NCBI RefSeq assembly: GCF_002288925.2
Contig: NW_022098076.1
Coordinates: 67,497,964-67,561,963 of the forward strand
DNA from: Delphinapterus leucas
Lineage: Eukaryota; Chordata; Mammalia; Artiodactyla; Monodontidae
DNA length: 64,000 bases
Reading direction: 5' to 3'
Every line of letters begins with the position of its first letter. The first letter of the stretch is position 1. The notes beneath the pieces are model-generated. The model ran no database searches. It was not told the DNA's origin and saw only the letters and a program-made list of their open reading frames with translations. This document shows positions 1 to 12,450 of this stretch, piece after piece. The translations under genes and the position numbers were made by a program.

Positions 1-87
1 AAGATATCCAATTATAAAATTACCCTTGCTGTCTGACAACATCCAATTTAGTGAACTCCTGCTTTTTATTTTATTGTTTATTTTATG

Positions 88-202
88 TTTTTTTGGCCGC
101 ACCACGCAGCATGTGGGGTCTTAGTTCCCTGACCAGGGATTGAACCCGTACCCCCTGCGGTGGAAGTGCGGAGTCCTAACCACTGTACCACTAGGGAAGT
201 CC
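88..202 (-). mobile_element. Short CHR-type SINE
   Basis: Minus-strand copy of the tRNA-derived head, ending (as read on plus) in CTAGGGAAGTCC. Short version lacking the GCTGGGCCCGTGAGCC tail. Confidence 0.85.
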
Positions 203-621
203 AACATCTGCCTTTTTAGGCACTTCCCCAAGTCACCCAACCAAAGTACAAGTCCTATCATAGTTCTTTCTAACCCTCTTACGGAGACAGTCCATGCTTC
301 CCCATGGTGTATGTTCTCTCCGTCACTGTAACCAGTAACAAACCCCTTTGTTTCACAACAGGTGTGTCTGGTGGCTTTTGGCTAAAGGACATTGACCTGA
401 ATAAGTGGGATTATGTGTTTAATGTGTTTGGCACATACCTGGCACAAATGAGCCCTGAATAAACGTTTGATATTAGTAATAGTGAGACATTATTAAGGAT
501 GACTTCAGCCCAATTGTCTCTCTCAAAAATGTTCAGTCCTCTCAAAGATGCCTGAAAAATGTCTCCACCACAAAGCTGTTTTGTGGTAAAAATGTAGATT
601 TGGAATGAACTTTAGAAATCA

Positions 622-805
622 TCTAGTGTTCTTCAAACTCCAGGGTGCATTAAGAATCACCTGTGCTTATTAAAAATGCTAATTGCCAGGCTCTACCCTC
701 TTCTGAGATGCTGCATCGTTAGATCTGGAAAGGACTCTAGGAATCTGTATTGTTATCTGGCAGCAGCAGGTCGTTCTTGACCAAACTTTGAAAAACACTA
801 CTCTG
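622..805. mobile_element. MER5-type hAT relic
   Basis: Contains CTTCAAACTCCAGGGTGCAT, AAGAATCACCTG and CTTTGAAAAACACTACTCTG, phrases typical of MER5A/B non-autonomous hAT elements. Boundaries approximate. Confidence 0.7.
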
Positions 806-841
806 ATTTATTCCTTCTTCTTTTCTTTTCCATTCTTTTCC

Positions 842-842
<1 letters not shown>

Positions 843-878
<36 letters not shown>
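843..878. repeat. (TG)n microsatellite
   Basis: About 17 uninterrupted TG dinucleotides at the edge of an L1 3' end. Confidence 0.95.
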
Positions 879-879
<1 letters not shown>

Positions 880-1085
880 CTGATTTACAGTGTTTTGTTA
901 GTTTCAGGTGTAGCGATTCAGTTATACATATATTTATATCTATTCTTTTTCAGATGCTTTTCCCTTATGGGTTATTGAGTATAGTCCCCTGTGCTATATA
1001 TGAGGTCCTTGTTGTTTACTATTTTATGTATAGTAATGTGTATATGTTAATCCCAAACTCCTAATTTATCTCCCCGCCCCTCCGC
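879..1085 (-). mobile_element. L1 3' end
   Basis: Reverse complement of the cetartiodactyl L1 3' UTR: CTGATTTACAGTGTTTTGTT, TTCAGTTATACATATA, CCCTGTGCTATATATGAGG. Confidence 0.8.
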
Positions 1086-1806
1086 CCTGCCATCCATCTT
1101 TACTTTTGTATTCTCACTAACTGGAAAAATGAACTGGCCCGTAAAGTTTACTCAATAAGTGTCTGGGGGATATGAACGTTATTCCCTCGTCTGAAATTCA
1201 TCGTTGTAATAGTCCACGGGACCTCTTTCAAAGGCTCAGCAAAACAGGCCTACACACTCGCATCAAAGTTCAGCATTTGCAACTTTCAATGTGTAGGATG
1301 ACATAAGCACCCTGCATTTGATCTATTTAATGGGCATTTATAATAGGCGAGATGAGTAAGCAAAAGAGAGAAAACAGAACTGTGCTGTCCCCTAAGCCCT
1401 CTGCTCCTTCGTAATTCTAATTTTATGTCTTCTGAGATGCCAAATTACTGTTACAACAGCAGTGTCCAATTCCAGAGTTTTGCTAGTGTCTGAGGTCCAA
1501 TCAACTGTCCACCTTACTACCCACATGCTTGCTTCCTAGTATTAATAATTAACGTAGCATTTGTATCATATACGTGCTTGGTTAAATGAGAAGAGGTCAT
1601 TTGGTTGGCGGCCATGTAGACCAAACTCTCCCAAACAAGGAGACTGGGTAAGGACCCGGAGATCACCATCATAGCACCAGCCTCTGGTTCTCTTTCTCGG
1701 CTTGTCTTTGATGGCCATTCAGTAACTGACGTGAAAACAGGAGGCAATCATTGACCCACCTCTGCTTAACTCCTATGGCATTCCTCTTGGAACAAATGAA
1801 TTTTCA

Positions 1807-2685
1807 TGTTAAAAATGTGAAATAAAATTCATATTTTATGGTAAAGCAAGAAAAATTTCAGCATAAAAATTCTTTTCTGCCCTTTGGCCTCCCCTCTCCC
1901 TCCCCCTCCCCCCCATAATGATTCTGCATTATACATCAACCAGACCTCCCCCATCATCAAGAATGCCTGCTCAACCATAAACAGCAACATTCTCCTAGCA
2001 CCAAAAAGGCAACTCCTTAAAAGATAATATTCCCTCTTTTTGGTTTTCCATTTTAAATATTTATTTATTTATTTTTGGCTGTGTTGGGTTTTCCTTGCTG
2101 TGTGCAGGCTTTCTCTAGTTGTGGCGAGCGGTGTCTACTCTTCATTACGGTGTGCGGGCTTCTCATCGCTGTGGCCTCTCTTGTTGTGGAGCACGGGCTC
2201 TAGGCGCGCGGGCTTCAGTAGTTGTGGCTTGTGGGCTTCAGTATTTGTGGCTGGAGGACTCTAGAGCGTACGCTCAGTAGTTGTAGCACACAGGCTTATT
2301 TACTCTGTGCCATGTGGGATCTTCCTGGACCAAGGCTCGAACCTGTGTCCCCTGCATTGGCAGGTGGATTCTTAACCACTGTGCCACCAGAGAAGTCCAA
2401 CATTCCTTCTAGAGCTTGTAAAGGGTCACGTGACCCACCATGATGGCGCTTAAATCTGGATTATGTAAACTGGCAATAATATGTCATTTAATGTACATCC
2501 CTCTGTGTCAGAAAACTTATATATACACTGTGTCTTGACTTGTAACAGGCAGAACAGTTCTCAGAGCTTCCTGAGGTGCTCTTCCCAGGTTATAATCCTC
2601 AAATTTGGCTCGAATAAAATTTTCCAATTCTTTCTTAAATTGACTGATTAATTTTTCATCGACAATAACAATACGTCTCGGGACT
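1807..2685 (+). mobile_element. Probable LTR relic interrupted by a SINE
   Basis: Read across the SINE at 2055-2398, the segment has a TATA-like ACTTATATATACAC near 2515 and AATAAA near 2613, with a U5-like end near CATCGACAATAACA. Suggests a solo LTR of an old endogenous retrovirus; no internal viral genes are present. Ends are uncertain. Confidence 0.4.
2055..2398 (-). mobile_element. Long CHR-type SINE
   Basis: Minus-strand full-length copy with GGCTTCAGTAGTTGTGGC repeats and terminal CACCAGAGAAGTCC. Confidence 0.9.
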
Positions 2686-2885
2686 TCCCCGGTGGTCCAA
2701 TGACTAAGACTCCATGCTCCCAATGCTGGGGGCCAGAGTTCGATCCGTGGTCGGGGAACTAGATCCCACATGCACGCTGCAACTAAGAGTTCACATGCTG
2801 CAATGAACATCCTGCGGGCCATAACTAAGATCTGGCGCAGTCCAAAATAAATAAACAAAAATAAAATAAGTATTTGAAAAAAAGA
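2680..2885 (+). mobile_element. CHR-type SINE
   Basis: Plus-strand head GGGACTTCCCCGGTGGTCCA, ending in an A-rich AATAAATAAAC tail. Confidence 0.88.
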
Positions 2886-5087
2886 AACAAAAACTATATG
2901 CCTTCTTGTTTAAGCAACAGGTGGTTGTGACTGTCAGTTTTGCTTTAATAAACCCACAAAGAAGAAAATTTGAACTCCAAAAGTCCAGAGGGAATAGAAT
3001 AAGACACCTGCTTACATCAGGACCTACCCCTTGAAAATGGGGAAGGGAAACTGGAGAGGGAACCCATAGCGAGGAGAACATTTTGAGGGTGTAGCTCAAT
3101 AGAGTGTGGTCTTGACACTTTTATGGAATAGCTGCTACTTCAGTTTCTGTGCTTGGTGGAACTTTTATAAGGTTAGTCCAGAAGACACTGTGGATTCAAA
3201 GGGAGAAAAGAGGAAAAAAAAGGAAGAAATAGCTTTAAAATCTGGACTTATAACAAGCTAGGATATATAGGAACTACTAGCGTGTGTAGGGTATGTAGGC
3301 TGATACCAGGGTTATCGAATTGTTGGTTCATCTTCATGGGGAGAAGGTTAGTGGGATCCTGTAGGGTATCCCTTCCCTGCTTTCACCTCAGACACTCATC
3401 TCTTCAAGGTCCCAGTGTTTAGAAAGAGGATAGAGAGAAGGAGGAAGGATAGATTAGGAGTTAGTTTGGGCATAATATCTTCGCCCAGCCACTCCCCACT
3501 GTTGACCTTTTCTTTAAGTTGGGATTAGAGGGTGGATAGCATTCTCTTTGCCTGTGCCCCAGGAAGGGAAGCAACTTGCAAACTTGATCAATGAGATCCA
3601 GGGTCTCTAGTTGTATGTGCCTTCAGTTCAGGTGTTTCACATAATTTCCATGTCTGATGCCTGTGAGTTTATGCCTACTAGGCAAATAATGTAAAACTTG
3701 GCACTCCAAGAAGCTTTTGGCTTTCTCATTCATGTTTGCTGTATTATTATTGGCAAACAGAGGACCCTAGCCAATGTCTCCAGGAAGCCAACACTAGTTT
3801 TGGGAATTTAAAGGTTAAAGAACTGAGATTTAGGAACACTTAATATCAAATAATACAAGAATCTATTTTCCAGGGAAGGAGCCTTTATAAAGAGCCTTAC
3901 CATGTGCCCCAATTTGCCTTGAATGGTCCTGCTTCATGCCTCTTGCTCCAGTGTAATCCTTAATAGAACACACTCACTCTCAAAAATGACTCAGGATAAG
4001 CAACAAATTATATGCTTGTCCTGGTAATAAGCCATTTGGGTGGTGGATATGGAGCCCTTGATGTGTGAGATGGAAGGAGACTCTACAGAGAATGAACAAA
4101 CATGTGGGTACATCTAAGGACAGAGAAGAGAGGAGCAAGGAAGGGAAAGACCAGGCCACCCAGCAGCAGGTTGGAGCTTGCAGACTAGAGCAGGGTCATC
4201 CAATATTAAACTTGATATTGTTGTGCTATTGTGATCTAAACTTGCATCTCTCCCCTCACAACCTCTTTAGCAAAGCTGGCTGCACACATTAATGCTTTAT
4301 GTGAGAAATGGTTCAGGAGTTCAAGGAAAAGGCACTATGTCCCCACTTTGGGTCAGTGTGGATCCACTCAATGACAAGGCAGGAGTTCAGAGTGGAGAGT
4401 AACTGGCAAAAGCATAAACAACTCGTCTCCTCTCCAGAATTCCAAGAAACATTGGGTATATGTGTGTTGGAAGAAGTGGGTACATAAGTCTCCCACCTGC
4501 TGTGAGATGAGCTTTGAGCCATTTATTAAAATCTCAAAAGATAGGGTACTTCAGATGAATTTTGACCTGAAGCTGTCAGCTTCACTGGGGAAATTTATAA
4601 GAAACAGTCCTAAGAACCATATTTAATTATCGCAGGATGTTACTGAGGACGTTGTTTCTCAGTATCTTCTTTACTAGGACCCACAAGAAAATTTTCTTTT
4701 AGGTTTCAGTACTGGGAATGGTTAGGCTAGTCTTGAATAATTAATTTATTTGTCTTATGGACTCTGTCAGTCATGGAACTGATCATGTTTCCTTCTATGT
4801 CTTGGCTGCTGGATCCAAATCTGGTTCTAACTTCAGCCACCAAAGTGCCTTTATAGCACCCAGTTTGGGCTCAAACTTCACTCCTGGCTCCATCTCTCCC
4901 TCTCAGTCTTGCATTTCTTCCAACCCAATTATTTCATTCACCTATTTTTAATTTCTTTAATTTATTATGTTGTAATTCTTTATTAGTGACCTTAATCTAT
5001 GTTTTTAAAATAAAGAAAACAACTCAATCAAACAAGCAAACTTCTCCAGAAAATTTTAGTGCCCTATTTTTGATTTAGTATTATTTT

Positions 5088-5392
5088 TCTTTTTGCTGCA
5101 TTGGTCTTCATTGCTGCATGTAGGCTTTCTCTAGTTGTGGCCAGCAGGGGCTACTCTTCATTGTGGTGCCCCGGCTTCTCATTGCGGTGGCTTCTCTTGT
5201 TGCGGAGCATGGGCTCTAGGCACATGGGCTTCAGTACTTGTGGCATGCGGGCATTAGAGCTCAGGCTCAGTAGTTATGGTGCACGGACTTAGTTGCTTCG
5301 TGGCACATGTGATCTTATCAGCCCAGGGATTGAACTTATATCCCCTGCATTGGCAGGAGGATTCTTAACCACTGCGCCACCAGGAAAGTCCC
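5088..5392 (-). mobile_element. Long CHR-type SINE
   Basis: Minus-strand copy ending CACCAGGAAAGTCCC; several substitutions relative to other copies. Confidence 0.88.
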
Positions 5393-5448
5393 TTATTTTT
5401 CATGTATGGTCACAGTACTTTACTCCCATTAAAATGATGGGAGGCAGA

Positions 5449-5563
5449 GACTTCCCTGGCCATCCAGTCGTTAAGACTCCGTGCTTCCACTGCAGGGGGT
5501 GTGGGTTCGATCCCTTGAAGGGGAACTAAGGCCCACATGCAGTGTGGCCAGAAAAAAGAAAAA
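5449..5563 (+). mobile_element. Short CHR-type SINE with target duplication
   Basis: Flanked by AATGATGGGAGGCAGA and AATGATAGGAGGCAGA (one mismatch), an evident target-site duplication. Confidence 0.92.
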
Positions 5564-6184
5564 AATGATAGGAGGCAGAGTTTTCCTATGTGCATATGGT
5601 TTTTGGTAAAAATCCTGAAAATTTTGTACAAAGCACATACAGCAAAGAGACAGTGAATTCTATTGGGAAATCTCATGGAGGTATGAGGTATTGGAAATGG
5701 GAGAAAAGGGATGGAGGCTGTTAGAAGGATAAGGAGTGCAGTAGGTGAGAGGACCAGTTCATTTATTTGTTTGTTTATGGAGCTAAAGTAAGAGTCTAGA
5801 TGAGAATGGCTTTCCTTATCAATTAAGACTTGGACTATATAGGGAAGATGGTGGGGATAACCTGGAGGGATAACTTGAGGTGTTTCAATAAGTACTTCTT
5901 TATTATTGTAACTTTATTTATGTAACTTGTTTATTATTGTAACTTGTAAGATTAACCACAAATGGGTTGAGCCCAGTTGAACTGAACTTTGAGCCCACAT
6001 GGCCTAGCCTTTAAAAAAATGCTGGCAATAATATCCTCTACTCACTTCCCCTTATAAGAGGTTGTTCCCCATCTTGAAAACATATGTTATCATGTCTGGT
6101 CAAGTGCCATTATTGCTTTTGAAGGCCTAATAGATTAAAAAGAAAGGCAGGACTCTATTAGTGCCAGAAACACAAGCTAAATCT

Positions 6185-6190
6185 TTTATT
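6185..6190 (-). terminator. CRYGB: CRYGB polyadenylation signal AATAAA
   Basis: AATAAA on the minus strand, 37 bp past the TGA stop. Such a short 3' UTR is normal for gamma-crystallins. The matching region of the CRYGA pseudogene has lost this hexamer. Confidence 0.8.
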
Positions 6191-6226
6191 AGATTCTAAA
6201 GGAGAAAAGTGGAGAATGAAAATACT

Positions 6227-6502
6227 TCAGTAAAAATCTGTCACCCGTCTTAGAGAACCAGCTTTGGCATTCATCGCCCCCCAGTCAAGATATCTCCTGT
6301 ACTCCCCTGGCCTCAGGAGGTACTGCCTTCCCCTGTAGTTGGGCAGCTCGTAAAGGACCCAGGAGCCCTCCAGCACATTGAGGGAGTGGATCTCATTGAG
6401 GTGGAAGCGGTCCTGAAGAGAGAGACAATCGTCTGCGATCTCTGACATTTGTCCTCTGAAGTCATCTCTCTCATAGATTCTCATTCTGAAAGTGCCGGAG
6501 TG
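6227..6502 (-). CDS. CRYGB: CRYGB exon 3, C-terminal Greek key domain
   Basis: 276 bp including the TGA stop at 6227-6229. The acceptor CACCCTAG precedes CAC-TCC-GGC. It encodes Greek key motifs 3 and 4 and ends in the usual ...SLRRVTDFY. No lesions were found. Confidence 0.96.
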   Translation of the reverse strand, partial: HSGTFRMRIYERDDFRGQMSEIADDCLSLQDRFHLNEIHSLNVLEGSWVLYELPNYRGRQYLLRPGEYRRYLDWGAMNAKAGSLRRVTDFY

Positions 6503-8274
6503 CTAGGGTGGAAGACAGAGAAGAAAAAGTAAGTGAACACAAATAGAGAGAAATTAAAGTTCCCTTAGTCCAAGTCTGCTTTCACCACAACCATGTCGCA
6601 GAGTTAAGGAGCCTTCCTGGTCTCCAACGCCCACCCGTGAATCTCATGGTGGATGGGCTAAGCTAGGAACAGAACTTAGCAGCTCTTCAACTGCTATGCA
6701 CCAGTCTGTGTCCTTGGGAATTTAGGTTTGTCTACAATAAAATTGATCATTTTAGTGCTTCTTATTAGAGAACGTCCCTCTCAAAGGAGAAAAGTGAGCA
6801 TCATTGGAAAGTGAATCCTCATTTGATATATTACCCTTGTTATAAAGGAATCAACATTTAGCTATTTTCTGTAAGACTAATGTTTTGGTTTTCATGCATA
6901 CTATGGATTATTAAGCCCTTGCAAAAAAGTAAGATGACACATCTTCCCTACCTCCATTTTCATAACTTCATTTTCAGTTCAAATTTCCACCTATGTGACT
7001 CTTAAGCTTCCTTTCTGGCCTCCTACCCTTCACTTCCTCATTCCCTCAGCAGCAGGAATGGTCTTCTTGCAGCTCTGTTTGGATGACACCATATCTCATG
7101 CTCCCGCACTTCTACACATTCTTGTAAGAACTCTCTAGGAAAGACTGAATCTCAAACTGTAGTTTTGGATGTGGCCTTTCCTCTAATTTCTACCTCTAGG
7201 TGAGCTAATAGGGCTACAAAATCAGAATAGAAGCCAGGGTGCCTGTCTTCTCTAGGAGGATAATCAATTAGAAAAGTAAGCCAAAGCAAACAAAAGTATT
7301 TTTACCAATTAAACAGAACCAGATTGTATTTATAAGTTGTGATATATTGGATTTCTGAGTTGATATGGCTTGCAATGACCACTTTTAGAAATTATATCTT
7401 GGAGTGGGAGTTTAGGGTTAGCAGAGACAAACTGTTATATATAGGATGGATAAACAACAAGGTCCTACTGTATAGCCCAGAGAACCATAATCACTGTCTG
7501 GTGAAAAACCATAATGGAAAAAAATATAAAAAAAAGAATGTCTGTATGTATACCTGAATCACTTTGCTGTACAGCAGACATTAACAGAACACTGTAAATC
7601 AACTATACTTCAATACAAAAAAAATGAAATTATATCTCGAACAGATGATAACTTCAGTCTCTTCTATGTTCTGCTTTTTGTTAATGAGTCTTTTCATTTT
7701 TGATTCCGTTTAAAACATGAAAAACTGGGAATATGTGATTTTAAAAAAACCACCAGAGTTCATGAAGAATGGCTTGTTATCTGGGACACCCTTCTAGAAT
7801 GGACTGCATGCACTGGGCTCACTCCCCCTTTCTGCTCTCCAGTTGGAACCGTTTGGTTGAAGGATGACAGTTTTTAATGGCTTTGATTTCCAAAGAGAGG
7901 AAGGCAAAGACAGAGCCACACTCACTGTGGGGACGAGGCGGCAGGAGCGGACGGAGTCGTTGAAGCCCATCCACTGCTGGTAGTCGGGGTAGTCGCCGCG
8001 CCGCAGGAAGTACTGGTGGCCCTGGTAGTTGGGGCGCTCATAGAGCATCCAGCAGCCGCTGTCCACCCGGATGGAGTTGCAGCGGCTGAAGTAGGGCTGC
8101 AGGTTGGGGCAGTCGCTGCTGCACTCGTAGCAGCGGCCCTGGAAGCCCCGGTCCTCATAGAAGGTGATCTGCAAAATGGAAGATGTGGAAGCATGAAGCG
8201 ATTTGCAGCCCCGCTGAAGATGCCGCGACCCGGCAAAGGTTGAGCATCAGGTACCCAGCACTTACCTTTCCCAT
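6227..8274 (-). CDS. CRYGB: Gamma-crystallin B, complete three-exon gene
   Basis: Structural protein of the eye lens. Gamma-crystallins are compact monomers of two domains, each made of two Greek key motifs, packed at high concentration in fibre cells. The coding exons are 8266-8274 (Met-Gly-Lys), 7926-8168 (81 codons, N-terminal domain) and 6227-6502 (91 codons plus TGA, C-terminal domain), giving 175 aa, the usual CRYGB length. Both introns are phase 0 with GT/AG ends, as in all gamma-crystallins. The exon 2 product starts [12 protein letters not shown] and includes [20 protein letters not shown]; exon 3 includes RGQMSE and [12 protein letters not shown]. The HSG-start of exon 3 and the RM-IY-RD-RGQMSE pattern match gamma-B better than gamma-A, -C or -D, and the neighbouring CRYGA remnant fits that assignment. 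No stop or frameshift was found. Expression in lens is inferred from family and promoter motifs. Confidence 0.96.
7428..7625 (+). mobile_element. L1 3' end in CRYGB intron 2
   Basis: GGTCCTACTGTATAGC, CTGAATCACTTTGCTGTACA and AACTATACTTCAATAC followed by A-rich tail. Confidence 0.85.
7926..8168 (-). CDS. CRYGB: CRYGB exon 2, N-terminal Greek key domain
   Basis: 243 bp, exactly 81 codons. The acceptor TTTTGCAG lies just before ATC-ACC-TTC and the donor GTGAG follows the ACA codon. It encodes Greek key motifs 1 and 2, with Cys at protein positions 16, 19, 23, 33, 42 and 79 counting Met as 1. The exon is very GC-rich compared with the surrounding introns, a known trait of gamma-crystallin exon 2. 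Confidence 0.96.
8266..8274 (-). CDS. CRYGB: CRYGB exon 1 coding part (MGK)
   Basis: Nine coding bases ATGGGAAAG read on the minus strand, followed immediately by the donor GTAAG. A three-codon first exon is the invariant gamma-crystallin arrangement, so it is too short for ORF detection but secure from context. Confidence 0.95.
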
Positions 8275-8337
8275 TCTGGAGAGAGGAAGCAGGAGGTGTT
8301 CGCTGGATGCTGTGTGTGACTAGGGGGAGGGCCGCTG

Positions 8338-8386
8338 TATAAATAGCAGCCCTGACTGCTGCCTCCGCAGGAAATCACACAAAAGG
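8338..8386 (-). promoter_or_regulatory. CRYGB: CRYGB proximal promoter: TATA-like box and Sox-type site
   Basis: A TATA-like element (TATTTATA on the minus strand, 8338-8345) lies about 64 bp upstream of the ATG, which would place transcription start near 8310. Farther upstream, CCTTTTGTG (minus strand, 8378-8386) matches the Sox1/Sox2-type element described in gamma-crystallin promoters. Motifs were read by eye; activity is inferred. Confidence 0.7.
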
Positions 8387-9904
8387 AGCCCATTTCGGTG
8401 AGTAAGGGGATTTGCAAGCTCTCCGCCCTCCCTCCCCCTGGTCACTGCGGTTAGCTGAATGTTTACTCTTATTCTTTCTGGTAGGTTCGGGTTGTTCTAA
8501 TTCACAAAAGCTGTTGTTGCCACCAAAATGAAAAGTCTTTAACGTAGAAGGATGAGCGAAATTCTATCCTCATGCTTTTATTTTATAGCCTAGTCTGCTT
8601 AATTGACTCCTTAAAGGTAATTAAACTAAACCATGTGTTCTGCTCAGGGACTGGTGTTTAAAAACGAAACAAAACAAAAATACTTCTTGAAAACCAGAAT
8701 TTAAATAATAAGAAATCTTAAGGAAGAGGGAATCAAGTAATCTGTGAAAATGCTTTGAAAAGCATAAAGCATAATTCTAATTCAAGATTCTGTGATTGAA
8801 AGCAGATTGTTGTGGCCTTCCTTTCTCACATCTCCCTTGGAGCCTACATCCTTCCTTCTGCTGGTGGCTGCCCAGAGGCTTGCTCGCTCTTTGGGGTCCC
8901 TGGCCTCCTTCTAATGTCCTAAGATCTATCTTTTCTCTTCACCCTGATAAACTCTTGTTCACTTGGTAAGGGTGATTTGAGTTAGTGTAAGGAGTGATGT
9001 AGAAACCCTCAAGGTACAACACCCTCTACTTCCTCAGACTTTTGAGATGCTAGACAGCACCAGACAACAGAGCATCTTGATACCAGGCCAGACAACAGGG
9101 TATCTTGATAGTATGGATTTCACAGTGTGATATGGGGACCTCTAAGGTCCCCAAGACACTTTCAAGGGGTTCATATGGTCAGAACAGTTTTCATAACAAT
9201 ACCAAGATGTTATTTGCCCTTTTCACTCTTATTCCTTCACAAGTGTACAGTGGAGTTTTTCCAGAGGCTATATGTCATTAAAGAGATTTGGTAAAATGTA
9301 AAGCAATTCCAGTCTTTTCATTGTTTTTGCTTTGGAAAATATGGTTATTATTCATAAAATATGTTATTTATGTTAACATGTAATAGGTTTACTACCTAAG
9401 GCTCTTCCTATAAAAAGGGGAACCCACAGTGAGTAGGAGTCCCTCTATCGGAATAGAACCAACACAGTATCCAGCAGATACCCAGGCCCTGACATGACCC
9501 TCCATGGGACGATAAAGAGTATAGGTGGCTACAGGCTGGCCCCAGTCTATTTCATAGCCTATGTCATGTGACATTGTAGAATTCATCCTGACCTCTTGCA
9601 AAACTGGTGGCAGCAGTAACAGAGCCCTGAGGCAAACAATTATATTAACACATTTTAGGGATCAAATAAAATACTAGCAATAAAGCAGGCCGTCCCTCGG
9701 TATCCGTGGGATTGCTTCCAGAACTCCTGTGGATACCAAAATCTGCAGATGCTCAAGTCCCGTATACAAAATGGAGCAGTATTTGCATATAGCCTACACA
9801 ATCTTCCCATATACTTTAAATCATCTCTAGATTACTTATAATACCTACTACAGCGTAAATGCTGCGTAAGTACTTGTGAATACAGTGTAAATGATATGTA
9901 AATA

Positions 9905-11160
9905 GTTGCCACCCTCTAGGTGGTCCCAAAGCACCGAGCTGATCTCCCTGTGCTATGCGGCTGCTTCCCACAAGCTATGTATTTTACATTTGGTAGTGTG
10001 TATATGTCCATGCCACTCTCTCACTTCGTCCCAGCGTACCCTTCCCCCTCCCCGTGTCCTCAAGTCCATTCTCTATTTCTGCTTTTTTATTCCCCTCCTT
10101 CCTCTTGGTTTTTTCAGACCTTTTTTTTTTTTTTTCCAGATTCCATATATATGTGTTAGCATACGTATTTGTTTTTCTCCTTCTGACTTACTTCACTCTT
10201 TACGACAGACTCTAGGTCCATCCACCTCACTACAAATAACTCAATTTCGTTTCTTTTTATGGCTGAGTAATATTCCATTGTATATATGTGCTACACCTTC
10301 TTTATCCATTCATCTGTTGATGGACATTTAGCTTGCTTCCATGTCCTGGCTATTGTAAATAGAGCTGCAATGAACATTGTGGTACATGACTCTTTTTGAA
10401 TTACGGTTTTCTCAGGGTATGTACCCAGTAGTGGGATTGCTGGGTCGTATGGTAGTTCTATTTGTAGTTTTTTAAGGAACCTCCATACTGTTCTCCACAG
10501 TGGCTGTATCAATTTACATTCCCACCAACAGTGCAAGAGAGTTCCCTTTTCTCCACACCCTCTCCAGCATTTATTGTCTGTAGATTTTTTGATGATGGCC
10601 ATTCTGACTGGTGTGAGGTGATACCTCATTGTAGTTTTGTTTTGCATTTCTCTAATGATTAGTGATGTTGAGCATCCTTTCATGTGTTTGTTGGCAATCT
10701 GTATCTCTTCTTGTGAGAAATGTCTATTTAGGTCTTCTGCCCATTTTTGGATTGGGTTGCTTGTTTTTTTGATATTGAGCTGCATGAGCTGCTTGTATAT
10801 TTTGGAGTTAATCCTTTGTCAGTTGCTTCGTTTGCAAATATTTTCTCCCATTCTGAGGGTTGTCTTTTCGTCTTGTTTGTGGTTTCCTTTGCTGTGCAAA
10901 AGCTTTGAAGTTTCATTAGGTCCCATTTGTTTATTTTTGTTTTTATTTCCATTTCTCTAGGAGATGGGTCAGAAAGGATCTTGCTGTGATTTAGGTCATA
11001 GAGTGTTCTGCCTATGTTTTCCTCTAAGAGTTTGATAGTGTCTGGCCTTACATTTAGGTCTGTAATCCATTTTGAGTTTATTTTTTGTGTATGGTGTTAG
11101 GGAGTGTTCTAATTTCATTCATTTATATGTAGCTGTCCAGTTTTCCCAGCCTGGTTTAGT
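9905..11160 (-). mobile_element. L1 fragment: end of ORF2 and 3' UTR
   Basis: Minus-strand reading gives broken ORF2 C-terminal phrases such as [20 protein letters not shown] and [10 protein letters not shown], followed by the L1 3' UTR at lower coordinates. Stops and frameshifts make it inactive; 5'-truncated. Confidence 0.92.
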
Positions 11161-12120
11161 GTCTTCAACAAGGTAATAAGCTTAAGGGTAAGGGCCATGT
11201 CACACTTCTCTATCCCTTATGATTATTTACTAATTAATTATATGGATAGAGTCCTGGAAACAAGAAAAACAGTTAAGCAAGTGATGCCCATTTTATTGCA
11301 AATGATTCTGATTTTATTTTGGAAAACAATAACTCGCCCACATGAGGTCACCTATGTGGATGTTCAGAGACACAGCTATCATTCTCTCCCACTCAGTCCT
11401 CTACCACGTCCCCTGATTCTGATAGCCTCCACTCCTGTCTGGTCCTTGGTGACCTGGGAAAACTTGAAGGGAGGTAAAAATGGCCCAGAAATTGGGCAGG
11501 CTGGTGTAGGCTGGCAGCAGGGAGGCCTTCCTGAGGGGAGGGGAGGTGTTTAGAGCACCACTAGAGCTCTCCCGTGAAGGTCTCAGAACTTACCTTTAAC
11601 TGCTAAAGGAGAGATGGCCTGAGAAAGAGAACAAAAATGAAAGAAAAGGTGATGAGCAACATTTTTGCGAAGAAAAATAATGAGATTCCCAGCCACTTCC
11701 TTGCATTTTAGAAGATGGATGGGTCAATGGAATAAGACATTGGGTCCCGGATGCTGCAAGACATGCTTTGTTCTGTCTCTTTGTAGTATCAGCCAACACC
11801 CCAGTATAAAATATGTGGGAGATTAAGGGACTGAGCCAATGAGCCTTTTAGCACAAATATTTGAATACCAAGTTTAAAGTTATATACAAGTTTTTTCTTT
11901 TTCCTTTAAAAAGAACTGCAAAACTTGTTTTAAAAAAGACAGGTCTTATTTAAATTTTAAAAAATTAAAAAAAAATAAACCATTTAAAGTTCTTTAGGAA
12001 CTCATGGTTAAACAAACTCATATATCAAAATACATAGACTTGCATGTCAAAATATTTGAATGGATCTAATATAACCCTGGTTTCTTCCAAAATCAAAAAG
12101 TTTCGTTTAAGAGCCATTAA

Positions 12121-12450
12121 GGGACTTCCCTGGTGGTCCAGTGGTAAAGAATCCGCCTTACAATGCAGGGGACGTGGGTTTGATCCCTGGTTAGGGAACT
12201 AAGATCCCACATGCCGCGGGGCAACAAAGCCCACGTGCTACAACTACTGAGCTCGTGTGCCTCAACTAGAGAGCTCGTGTGCCACAACTACAGAGCCCAC
12301 GTGCCCTGGCGCCTGTGTGCCACAACTAGAGAGAGAAAAACCCACAACTAGAGAGAAGCCTGCGTGCTGCAACGAAGAGCTCGCTCGTGCCTCAACTAAG
12401 ACCCAACAGAGCCAAAAATAAATAATAAATAAATAAATCTTTTAAAAAAA
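12121..12450 (+). mobile_element. Long CHR-type SINE with target duplication
   Basis: Flanked by AGAGCCATTAA at 12110-12120 and 12451-12461. Confidence 0.95.

Larger units (their letters stand above)
1..6180. other. Intergenic region downstream of CRYGB
   Basis: Only repeats are recognisable: short and long CHR SINEs, an L1 3' end, a MER5-type relic and a probable LTR. Between about 3100 and 5080 nothing was recognised beyond AT-rich, non-coding sequence. Confidence 0.7.

Noticed and set aside
2521..2690. Open stretch of about 53 codons on the minus strand without a known domain
   Set aside because: Lies across a probable LTR (plus-strand AATAAA near 2613) and ends at a SINE; no start, splice or family support.
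7922..8243. Ala/Ser-rich and Ala/Val-rich open frames over CRYGB exon 2
   Set aside because: Out-of-frame and antisense shadows of a GC-rich coding exon.
10291..10785. 164-codon open frame on the minus strand
   Set aside because: Recognisable end of L1 ORF2 within a 5'-truncated L1; not a host gene.
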